From: Pyxicephalus adspersus
Taxonomy: Eukaryota > Chordata > Amphibia > Anura > Pyxicephalidae
NCBI RefSeq assembly: GCF_032062135.1
Contig: NC_092859.1
Location: 65,004,247-65,068,246 of the forward strand
Reading direction: 5' to 3'
DNA length: 64,000 bases
Numbering within the stretch: the stretch's first letter is position 1; each line of letters opens with the position of its first letter. Below, piece after piece: positions 46,791 through 56,844 of the stretch. The translations under genes and the position numbers were made by a program. The notes under the pieces were generated by a model, which saw only the letters and a program-made list of their open reading frames with translations, searched no databases and was not told where the DNA came from.

Positions 46791-49700
46791 GGGGGGGCGT
46801 GGCCGGCCGATGGCGGACTAAGACGCGAGACAGCCCAGCTCGGCACTGTACAGGGGGAAAAGCCGCATAGTGCAGCACATTAGTGCTTTCTAACCCACCG
46901 CAATGGGACCCAAATTGAAAGGGGGCCAGAAGGGACGTACCGGAGGGGAGAGGGGAACAGTACGAGCACTTTCTACCTACTGTGCCTTAGACTCTTGCCT
47001 ACCTAGACTCTTATATGGAAAAATATATATCCTGGATTTTATATTGATATATTACATTTCTTTTGAAGGGACATCTACACAGGTGTTTTACAGATGGGTC
47101 AACCTCCCGGTAATGTATAGAGTTATTCATAATGTGTATGACCCCGCAATAATATGCGATCTGTTAGACTCAAGTATAATAAGTATAATATATTTGATGA
47201 TTTCACCTGGGATGGGTTAGCAGTTACCAGGTTTCGCTGAGGTTGTTAGTTTGGGATCGAGGGTTTTGAGAGGGTCCTGGGGAGGGTGTCCACAGTAATA
47301 CTGTATTGAGATGTTTACATGCTATTTTTATGTTTTCTGTAGTACTGTCGATGGTGAGGTTGTTAAATACCTCATACAGGTGTGTCAGGGTCCCAGATGT
47401 TTTAATATAATATTGGCTTTTCCCCCGAGTAGGTTCATATGTAAAGGTTGTATTTTGTTCCCGTCCTGCCACATCACCCCGCATAGGCGAACCGCCGGTG
47501 AAGGCGGCAAAAAAGGGTATACCTTATAATTTATAGTTCCCCGTAGATGACTGGGAACAAGCCCCCCCCAGCCGACTGTCGCCCCCAACCCCCTTTCTGC
47601 CCACACCTACCCAAATTTTGAGTCCTGACTTGCCTCTTTGGATTACCTCAGCGACATACCCACTTAAAAGAGTTTGGTTGATTCTCTTTTTATCTCCCAG
47701 GTTAGCCAGCTGATATCTTAAGTAGTAATTGAAGACGCTGATATGATGCCTACCCAGCCACGCACCCCACGAGGGTTGAAAGTACGCACCCTTAATGCCA
47801 AAGGACTTAATAGTCCTAATAAGTGCTCCCAACTTTTGTACGGTCAACACAAAGCCAGAGTTCATATCCTACTACTTCAGGAAACGCACTTTCACTCTTA
47901 AAAGTTACCCCCCTTGCGCAATCGCTATTACACCACATGGATTCATAGCTCCAACCCCGAAGGCAAAACAAAAGGGCTGTCCATAGCCTTCCACAAATCA
48001 ATTCCAATCCAGGTACTGGACACCTGCTTTGATCCCCTGGGTAGATAAGTGTTTGCTAATATCTATGAGACAGGAAGTACACCGTAGCATCATTTTATTC
48101 CCCTAACCAACAGCCGACATCATCAGCTATCTAGTACCTGAATAGGCTCTGCACATTCGCGGAAGGCGCCTTGATAATCGGAGGGGATTTTAATTTTCCT
48201 CTGGACCCTAGAGTAGACACATCTACAGGTCATTCCTCCATATCTTACTCTAAATTGAATGCATTTAAGGCCAAATTAGGGGATTTCCAACTGTTGGACG
48301 TGTGGCGGGCCCTGCATCCTGGCAACAAAGATTACAGGTTTTACTCCAATCCCCACCACACATACTCTCGAATAGACTATATCTTTGCAAGCCATAGGAT
48401 CCTGGACTGGCACCCAGAGGTGTCTATTGAAGACTGCCCACGTTCTGATCATGCCTCGGTAACGCTAGTCCTCCAGACTCCCTCTATAAGATTCCAAGAG
48501 TGGACATGGAAATGCAACGACTCATTATTTAAAGACCCAGTATGCGAGGGGGTAGTCATAGATACCATCAGACATTTTTTGAAGGATCATGAGTCGGATG
48601 AGACTTCTCTCCCCTTTCAATGGGAAGCCCTTAAGGCTGTGCTCCGAGGGGTATTAATTCAACAGGGGGCGAGACTTAAAAAAATCAGATCCCAGGAGAT
48701 AGCCAATACGCTCAACAAAATACAGAAATTAAAAAGACTGCACAAAAGTAATATGTCCTCGGATGTGTTTACTGAATTGACATCCGCTAGGAGACACTTA
48801 CTAGAACTATATGACCTAGCTCACCAAAAATATAGAGATAAATATCGCAAATCCTATTACCAACACTCGGAAAAATGTGGCCGTCTCCTAGCGAGGGGGC
48901 TCCATCCCAGACCAGCAGCTACGTATATCCCACACACGAAATGCAAAAGGTAATATCACTGCCTTATCTCGGGAAATATTGTCAGCGTTTCAACAATATT
49001 ATTCTGACTTGTACAATATTCAAAATGTATCGAATTCCACCCCTTCCCTCCGGGACTATATTGCCTCCACAGCGTTGCTGGAATTAGACCCCGCAGTTTC
49101 TGTTAGTTTGGAATCTGCTTTCAGGGAGGAGGAGGTGTCTGCGGTAATTAAAAATACTCCTGCAGGCAAGAGCCCGGGCCCAGACGGGTTTACACCCAAA
49201 TTTTACAAGATGCACGCAGAAGCCCTTGTCCCATTTATGGCACGGGTATTTTCCTCCATATCAGGCGACTCTTCCTTCCCCGCTCAAAGCCTAGAGGCAC
49301 ATATCACTGTTCTCCCTAAACCCAGTAAGGACCACTCTTTGTGCTCGAACTACAGACCAATCTCCTTAATTAATGCAGAGACGAAACTTTTCTCTAAATT
49401 GATAGCCAACCGACTGTCTCTGTATCTGCCAGACCTGATCCATACAGATCAGGTTGGATTTAATAGTGGGAGGGAGGCCAGAGATAATACAGGTAAAACC
49501 TTACTGATTACAAACGCCGCCAAAATGTCAAGGACCCCTATGTGTTTGTTATCTGTGGACGCGGGGAAGGCGTTTGATAGGGTAAACTGGGCCTTTATGT
49601 ATCAGGCGTTACGCCAGATAGGACTGGGCCCACTTATGATAGACAGGATAGCTGTGCTTTATTCGGCCCCTAGGGCTCGTGTAAGGGTCAACTGAAGCCT

Positions 49701-52065
49701 ATCGAATTCATTCCCTATTGTTAATGGTACTAGACAGGGATGTCCACTGTCCCCCTTACTGTATGCTATAGTGATGGAACACCTTGCGGTGGCCCTGTGG
49801 ACAAACCCGAATGTACAGGGGATCCAGATTGGAAAACAACAATATAAGCTGTCCCTATTTGCAGATGATCTGCTCATGTATATCTCATCCCCGCAGAATT
49901 CTATACCGGTGATTATGGAAGAATTCGAGAAATTTGGGGCCTTGAGCAACTTCAAAGTAAATTTTATTAAATCTGAAATACTGAATATCTCACTCCAACC
50001 AGTCCAGGTACAATACCTTAAAAACCATACATCTTTCAGGCATTGTAATGAAAAAATCAAATATTTAGGGATTTTTATAACAGCAGACCCTGCTAAATTG
50101 TTCTGCTAAAATTATGAGCCATTGCTGGGTAGACTGAAGGCGGAACTAGGAAGATATGACTTATTGCCTCTTTCTTGGTTTGCTAGAATTAATATTCTTA
50201 AAATGGATATTTTACCCAAACTGTTGTATATCTTCCAGACGATCCCGATATACTTACTGCCGGCCTTTATAGGTAAAGTGCAGCAAATGTGCAGAAAGTT
50301 CTTGTGAAAAAGGAAACGTCCCAGAAAAGCCCTCCGTTATCTTATTAGGCCTAAAGCTCTAGGTGGCGCGGGTGTCCCAGATATCGGATGTTACTACAGA
50401 GCAGCCATGCTGACTCGGGTAGTTGACTGGTTTCACAATAGAGACAGGAGGAGGTGGGTTCCATTGGAAATTTTTTAATCTCCCATAGATTAAAGATCTA
50501 TGTAGATCTATTATAGATCCGCTCCCTATTATGGGTGGATAAGTCTATACTACAATTACACCAACCACTACCAATTGTTACCTCTGACCTCTTGAAAGAG
50601 TGGGATAGCCTCATCAGAGCGGGTCACGTGTCCTCTAAGATAGGGCCCATGACCCCCCTGTTTGATAATCCCTCATTTGCCCCGGGGCTGAAAGTTAGGA
50701 CATTTTTATCCTGGACAGCTCAGGATAACAGGCAGATATGCAGTAAACTACAGAATGGGAGGGTCTTCTCATCTTTAGACGCCGGGATGCAGAGGCTGCC
50801 GAATGCGTGGCTGCTATATAACCAACTATCCTCCTTTTTATCGACATTTCTTACCACATATACCGTACAAAGGAGCCACACAACATTCAAAACATTACTA
50901 TGTTCCTCAAAAGGGCCGATCCATGTAATCTCCCAGTTATATTAGAAACTGATTAGAGTATATGCTAATAATGCTCCCACCTACACAAGATATTGGGAAA
51001 AGGAATTGGGGTTATCTATCTCCCCTCTGGAATGGGAAAAGGCATTTATTCGGACCCATAAAATGGCACTTCCTTGTAAGGCCCAGGAGACCAATTATAA
51101 AATCATCTCCAGGTGGTATTTATGTCCCACAGATACCCATCGTATGTCTCCCTCACTCCCCGACAGGTGCTGGCACTGTCATTCTCAACGGGGTACGGTG
51201 TTACATATTTGGTGGGAGTGCCCGGGAATTCGCAGGCTCTGGGATCAGATAGCTGACATATACAACAGAGTGACTGGATCTGATTTAAAGATATCACCCT
51301 AAATATCGTTACTATCCATCCTTCCTGGGTCTATAAAGGCTAGTAAGAAATATGTGCTTAGACACTTTCTTACGGCTATTATCCCTAGAAAATGGAACAG
51401 TCCACAGTACCCACCATGAGAGATTGGCTTATAGAACTAGAAAAGATACAACCTATGGAATTATTAGTAGCGGAGAATGAGAATATGATGGAGCAATACA
51501 AGTTAATATGGTCCGCCTGGGACTGGTTCAAAGAATCGCCCCAATTTAAATCGCTCTGGCCCTGAGCCTAACAGAGTGCATGGGTGCCGAAGATTTTTGA
51601 TCCAGCTGTGTTAAAAGTATATTTAGAGACTGAATCCGAAATAGGCCAGTCGGGCACCCCCATACCCCTGGCCCACTCCTACCCCTACCCCTGGGCTAAC
51701 CATCTTGTTTTTGAAAAGGGATCCCTGATGAGTCCCCGGATGCATCCTGGGAGGTTACAGAGAGCGGTAACGAGGCTCTCGAGGTTTATTTGATTTCTTG
51801 GATCCCTAACATCTGTTATGCCCCCCCCATTTAGGATATAAAAATTGTTAGCTGTGTGTGTTCCCTCCTGTGTTTTCCCCATACCCTTTACTGCACCTTC
51901 CCTATGGTTGTCCCCAACCTATATCAACAATGTTCTGTACATGAAAAGCGACACTTGTTACACGATGTTTTATTGTAAACGTGGGCTTTGCACCCCCATT
52001 TTTATGTATGTGCCCTTTTCTATGTGTGGTTTGTTATGTTAAAACCAATAAAAAAGGATTGAAAC
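46791..52065 (+). mobile_element. L1/Tx1-type LINE, near full length, with perfect 15-bp target duplication
   Basis: The same 15 bases (nine As then cttacc) occur at 46776-46790 and 52066-52080, flanking the element exactly. The 5' end is GC-rich ('gggggggcgtggccggccga'). A reading frame starting at 46903 ('MGPKLKGGQKGRTGGERG') looks like the beginning of ORF1, but the rest of ORF1 is deleted or unreadable up to about 47740. ORF2 covers 47743-51565. The 3' end has 'aataaa' at 52047-52052 and a short A run. The unoccupied site is visible in arm X (36296-36330) and arm A (32035-32075). Confidence 0.93.
47743..51565 (+). pseudogene. L1/Tx1 ORF2: endonuclease, reverse transcriptase, zinc knuckle
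   Basis: The apurinic-type endonuclease starts with 'KVRTLNAKGLNSPNK' and 'HILLLQETHF'. It includes 'IIGGDFNFPLDPR' (48171 onward), 'SRIDYIFAS' and 'SDHASVTL'. The reverse transcriptase has 'KSPGPDGFTPKFYK', 'NYRPISLINAETKLFSK', 'SVDAGKAFDRVNW', 'GTRQGCPLSPLLYA' and the catalytic 'FADDLLMY' (Asp pair at 49864-49869). The C-terminus has 'DILPKLLYIFQTIPIY' and a 'CWHC...HIWWECP' zinc knuckle near 51170-51230. The protein nicks target DNA and primes cDNA synthesis there. Defects include stops near 47900 and 48047, a stop at 49693 just before 'GTRQGCP', another at 50107, one at 50305, and frame slips near 48950, 50480 and 50945. Best long frames are 48171-48953 and 48979-49695. Confidence 0.93.
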
Positions 52066-52080
52066 AAAAAAAAACTTACC

Positions 52081-52711
52081 AAACCAATATGCAATTTTGC
52101 CCTATCAAGGGTGGAAAAGTGGACTAGAAAATCTTTATGCAGGACAAACATTACAAAGTGGTAATAAAGGCAGAATTTGGCAATCAAACAACATGGCCAC
52201 AAACACAATAACATAGCATTAACATTGACTTCAAAATTGCAAAATAGACATTAAAACATTCCAAGTAAAAAAATTAAAAAAGGAGCTATTGTGCTAAATG
52301 GCAAAGTATCAAATGCAGCAACATAGATTAACACACAAAACAACAACCCCTCCAAGAAGAAAAAGACAAAAGGAAAAAGCAAGTTAAACCACACCCTTAC
52401 ATATGCTCAAATTTAAGCGCACAGGTGATAGAAATTCACTTGCAATTAGCACTTGCGCAGTCTGTCAAAATTGGCTGTTTGTTTGGCAATTGCACATTTC
52501 ATTATCATTGATCGATATGTTCAAATGTAAGCGCAGAGATGATAGAAATTCACTTGCACAGTCTGTCAAAATTGATCCTTAGATATGTAAAAACACACCT
52601 TTATATATGCTCTAATATGATCGATATGATCCTTTAGATATGTACAGCAGTAAATAGATATTCTATTAATTAAAAAAATTTAATAAGGTTGGGGAGGATT
52701 TAATGTTAAAA

Positions 52712-52743
<32 letters not shown>

Positions 52744-52867
52744 TATATATATTTATTTATATTTAGATACATATATATATATATATATATATCCTACTAA
52801 AATAATAAATATAAATATATATATATATATATAAATTATTATTATTATTATAATAACTATAGTAAAT

Positions 52868-52898
<31 letters not shown>

Positions 52899-53379
52899 TG
52901 TACATAAGCAAACAAAAGACCGTGTGTGTGCTTGTGACTTTTGTGGGAAAATCTAGTCTGATGGCAAAGCCAAGGTTTAGCCTGCGGAAAGTTGCAATAT
53001 TTACCCCCAGGCGGCTCCTCCGATCAGGCATCGTAAGCTTTTATATAGGCGCCTATGTAGAAGAGTTGAACTTGGTTAACTCCTGCCTAACAGAAAATAA
53101 ATAAGTCATTTTAAAATATGCTTTTTCTTAGCGCATTTAGATGTTTTAAACATTTGAACAGCATAAACATTTTTTTTTAGGGCTAAGGGTAATATGTGTG
53201 CCATCAGAAAGAATGCTTTTTTAGGGGAACAGCAAGCTCGCCAGTGTAAAGCTGTAGGGGATGCGCAGCTCCGGCCGCAAGCTCATTCAGTTGCTGAATT
53301 GCGCTACGGCTTCCGATTTTAGATTGCAAATACGAATGTGCTAGCGACCTTCCGATTTTGTTTGATGAATCGGGGCCAA
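52081..53379. repeat. Right arm of copy B, right piece
   Basis: Continues the arm after the L1 with 'cctatcaagggtggaaaagt', 'catggccacaaacacaataa', 'atgctcaaatttaagcgcac' and TA-rich microsatellites (52712-52890). It ends with 'tttaaacatttgaacagcat' and the terminal repeat. No coding capacity. Confidence 0.78.
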
Positions 53380-54337
53380 AAACATAGCATTAACATTGAC
53401 TTCAAAGTTGCAAAATGGACATTGATACACTCAAAGTTTCAAAAACAAAAGCAGCTATTGTGCTAAAGGGTAAACAAAGAATCAAATGCAGCAACATAGA
53501 TTAATTAGGATAACACACAAAATAACAGAAGAAGAAGATAGAAAGATAAAGAAAAAAAGATAAAGGGAAAGGGCAACTTAGTCAACACTCTTATATATGC
53601 TCAAATGTAAGCGCACAGATGATAGAAATTNNNNNNNNNNNNNNNNNNNNNNNNNNNNNNNNNNNNNNNNNNNNNNNNNNNNNNNNNNNNNNNNNNNNNN
53701 NNNNNNNNNNNNNNNNNNNNNNNNNNNNNNNNNNNNNNNNNNNNNNNNNNNNNNNNNNNNNNNNNNNNNNNNNNNNNNNNNNNNNNNNNNNNNNNNNNNN
53801 NNNNNNNNNNNNNNNNNNNNNNNNNNNNNNNNNNNNNNNNNNNNNNNNNNNNNNNNNNNNNNNNNNNNNNNNNNNNNNNNNNNNNNNNNNNNNNNNNNNN
53901 NNNNNNNNNNNNNNNNNNNNNNNNNNNNNNNNNNNNNNNNNNNNNTATATATATATATATATATATAGAAAGATAGATATGATTATTTATTGAAGTATAA
54001 CATTATTAATGTATGTGTATATATATATATATATATATATGTATACACATACACAAATATATTTATATAACTCTTGCTGGAAAAAGTCAATTTAAAATAT
54101 TCTTATTTTTTAGCTCATATAGTTGTTTTAAACATTTGAACACTACAAACATTTTTTTGCTAGTGTGAAAACTGCTGGGGCTGCGCGTAAGCAGAGAGAT
54201 TGCTTCAGTTGAAGACTTCCGCGCGAGTACGCCGGTGCCTCCGATTTGGTTGATGAATTGCTTTTAGGGCTCCGATTCTGGATCGTGAATACGTGTGTGC
54301 GTCGAGCTTTTGATTTGGCTTGATGAATCAGGCTCAA
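53380..54337. repeat. Right arm of copy X, right piece
   Basis: Begins 'aaacatagcattaacattga', exactly where the left piece broke off at 36442, and ends with 'gatgaatcaggctc'. It contains the N gap at 53631-53945, flanked by TA repeat on its right side. Confidence 0.8.
53631..53945. other. Assembly gap (N run) next to a TA microsatellite
   Basis: 315 Ns followed by alternating TA. The reading frames that span it are meaningless. Confidence 0.95.
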
Positions 54338-54429
54338 TATATCACTATGTGGAAACAAAACATGATATTCTACTTTTTTGGACAGGGCCAACATCACTTT
54401 TAGTTAAAACTCATTGAATTAATTAATTT

Positions 54430-55240
54430 AACTATGGAATACAATACTACACAAATATCATTCCTGAATTTAAATATCCGCATTGATGAAAACCATTGCA
54501 TTATCACTACACTTTTTCATAAGGCCACCACCGGAAACACTATTTTACATGCAGACAGTGCACATCCTAAAGCTCTCATAAACAGCATACCATACAGTCA
54601 ATTTTAAAGACGTAAACAAAACTGCACCACTGACACAGCTTTCAAAAAAGAAGCAAATGACCTTTGCAATAAATTAGAGAGGGTATTCCAAAAAAAATTT
54701 GAAAAGATCATATCAGAAAGAACTACAACATCAGAAGAAGGACCTCTTGCACAAAACTGGAACATATTAAGTTACGAACCTAAGGTGAGCAAATTCATCG
54801 GTCACTTACCATAAATCACAGTCCATCTAGTATCCAGTCACTTCCAAAATATCAAGTACAATCAAACAAACTCATGGTACATTTAAATGTGGCCACTGTT
54901 ATCATTGTGTATGGATAAAAGGAGCTGTAAGGAATGTAATTTTGCTGAGTCTTGAAGTTGAGTTGTTTTTGTGTTTTTTGCTATATTTTGCTATATTTTG
55001 CAAATAATTGAGTTGTGTCGAAACTAGTTAAATCCTCCTTATCAGTAGGTCAATATTTGCTCCATCCTTACCTTGAGGCTTCTTACCTTGAAAAATCTTG
55101 CTCAGCGAAGCTGTTAAGTGGAATAACTACATGTTTGAGCTGCTTGTGTGGTATCCACTACTCCCAACACGTTGAAAACAGAGCCCACAATAGAGAGGGA
55201 ACATAACCTGAGATCAGCAGGAAATCGCCTTAAAAGTAGC
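54430..55240 (+). pseudogene. Penelope-like retroelement remnant
   Basis: The forward reading gives 'ITTLFHKATTGNTILHADSA', then 'HPKALINSIPYSQF', a stop, 'CTTDTAFKKEANDL', and farther on 'GTFKCGHCYHC'. These match the order of the RT C-terminus and Cys-rich linker of Penelope-type elements that encode a GIY-YIG endonuclease. The block around 55130-55240 may be the start of that endonuclease but is not clearly readable. Several stops and slips are present. The remnant fills the space between X and C. Confidence 0.7.
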
Positions 55241-55339
55241 CCTCACTATAACACTTCCTAAAGGCACCAAACATAGACCAACATATTGGCCCTAAATTTA
55301 AAAATAAAATGTGCATACGCTCGTCAAGCGTATGTACGC

Positions 55340-55888
55340 GCCAATATACGAGGCGTTTTTCTGCCTGCTCTCTGTTCTGTGTGCATCTACAGTCCTTTAC
55401 AGGTCAATTTGAATCTTTAATGCTTCATCTTCTTTTGGGTAACTCATATTGATTTGCTGCCACACAACTCCTCTGTTCATTTGTGGTAGTGTTATAGGTT
55501 TGTGCTGTGCTGCCTGATCTTAGCACTATTGTATACAAACACACTTCCACTTTCTGTCCAAACAGGTTGTCAGTTGGTTGTCCAGCTGAGTTGCATACTC
55601 ATTGTAACACACCTGATGGTGATGGAAGGGGTTCCAGGTTGCCCAGCACAACATCAAAGCACATTGATTGCCAAGCTCACAAGCAGGGTCAAGCACTCTT
55701 ACATACCAAATAGTATGCTTTATTTATGTGTTTACATGATTCTAATCGTATTAGTAATTTTGTATTTTGTAGAAAAATTCCAGGAACAATTTAACTTAGT
55801 TCCAAACATATTTTATTGCTTTGTGCCAACAAACTCATTTTTTTTTTTTGCTCCAACAAACTCATTTTTTTTTGCTCCTCAAACTAAT
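55340..55888. other. Left noncoding region of copy C
   Basis: Matches B 36700-36780 and 38035-38430. An open frame at 55507-55713 is partly conserved in B (38077-38340), but it has no recognisable domain and shifts between copies. Confidence 0.4.
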
Positions 55889-56060
55889 GACCAGAATGTC
55901 AAAAGGCATTTTTTCCTGTCCCGCCAGGTCAATCATACATCTCTCTGGAAGGTAAAATTGCAGCAAAAACCAAGAGAAGCTAGGCTGTGCCAATAATGAT
56001 GAGGCTCCTGGACTCTCTATATATTTTAGGATGGGAGTCCTTTCAAACCACCTCGCCCTT
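55889..56060 (+). pseudogene. Second, inverted HARBI1-type transposase fragment (copy C, short)
   Basis: Encodes 'NDQNVKRHFFLSRQVNH' and, in another frame, 'LLDSLYILG' with 'SFQTTSPL'. Near 56060 it is fused directly to the reverse-strand transposase remnant. The junction lies at 'gccctttag', where the two inverted copies are similar, so a deletion between them is likely. Confidence 0.65.
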
Positions 56061-56616
56061 TAGTGCCATCGATGGCCCCCAAAACATTAGAAAACACCTT
56101 TTCTTTCCTCCAGTCCTGAGCTGTTTAAGGGAAGTGAATATATATAGGGACAAGGTCCACAATGGCATTGATGACCTTCGTAAAATCCCTGGAAAGTGTA
56201 GGCTGGCTTAGTCCGCAAATTAAGGCCGAGGAGGTTTGAAAGGAACCCCTTCCTAAGATATACAGAGTGGCCAAGAGCCTGGTCATTCCTGGCACTGCCT
56301 GGCTTCTCTTGGTTTTTGGAGCAATTTATTCTTCCAGCAAGCTGTACAGGTCATGGATGACCTGGTGAGACTGGCGGAAACACCTTTTGACATCCTGGTC
56401 ACGTAAAGTCTTAAGGTGGCCACGTTCCAAGAAAATGTGTGGCTCCCGGACCCGTTGTGAAGTAGAAAATTGCTCCTGTGGTTGTTGTTGTTGCTGCTCC
56501 TCTTCTGCAGTAAGAAGTAGAGTTGTGTTTAATGCCACAACAGCAGTAGTGAAGAGCAAGTCTACTTCCAAATCCTGCTCCATGACAACAAGGAAAATTC
56601 TCGCCCCAGCGCACAT
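56061..56616 (-). pseudogene. HARBI1-like: HARBI1-type transposase, copy C (N-terminal half only)
   Basis: The reverse strand starts at 56616. It reads a Gln run, then 'REPHIFLERGHLKTLRDQDV', 'QVIHDLYSLLEE', an in-frame TAA near 56326, 'IAPKTKRSQAVPGMTRLLAT' and 'LYILGRGSFQTSSALICGLS'. The rest of the helix-turn-helix segment ('DFTKVINAIVDLVPIYIHFP') and the first catalytic block 'GAIDGTK' follow, where the sequence ends at a deletion junction. This is the copy that best shows the helix-turn-helix region missing from A. The second Asp and the Glu are gone, so it is inactive. Confidence 0.87.
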
Positions 56617-56844
56617 TTAAGTGCGCATAAACGTGCGCACGTACTGTATCCCTATAAATTTGCACGGAGCTTCTTAGACATTCTGCATGCAAACCAAAAC
56701 TTTACAAAGACAAAAAGAAACACACAATTCAGAAGGCTGCTACAAGAAAAACGAAAAGTAAGAATACACCATTTACTTTATTCCTCCAAAAAATGTTTTT
56801 GGTGTGTTGTCCCATAACTCTTTTATTTTTTTCCTTCTAGTAAC
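56617..56844. promoter_or_regulatory. Divergent promoter region (copy C)
   Basis: 'tataaat' at 56653-56659, the palindrome-like 'aacgtgcgcacgta' near 56629-56643, and acceptor-like 'ttccttctag' ending 4 bases before the Myb-like ATG. Layout identical to A and B. Confidence 0.5.

Larger units (their letters stand above)
36443..53379. mobile_element. Harbinger-like element, copy B, with nested insertions
   Basis: The left end 'ttggcccgattcat' and right end 'atgaatcggggccaa' form terminal inverted repeats differing by one base count in the C/G run. B interrupts arm X. The span of ~16.9 kb includes a 746-bp MITE, a 501-bp MITE and a 5.3-kb L1, leaving an element of about 10.4 kb, close to copy A. 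Gene order is the same as in A. The target duplication could not be resolved: the flanks read 'cacaa' and 'aaacatag', against 'cacaataacatag' in the uninterrupted arm of B. Confidence 0.78.
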
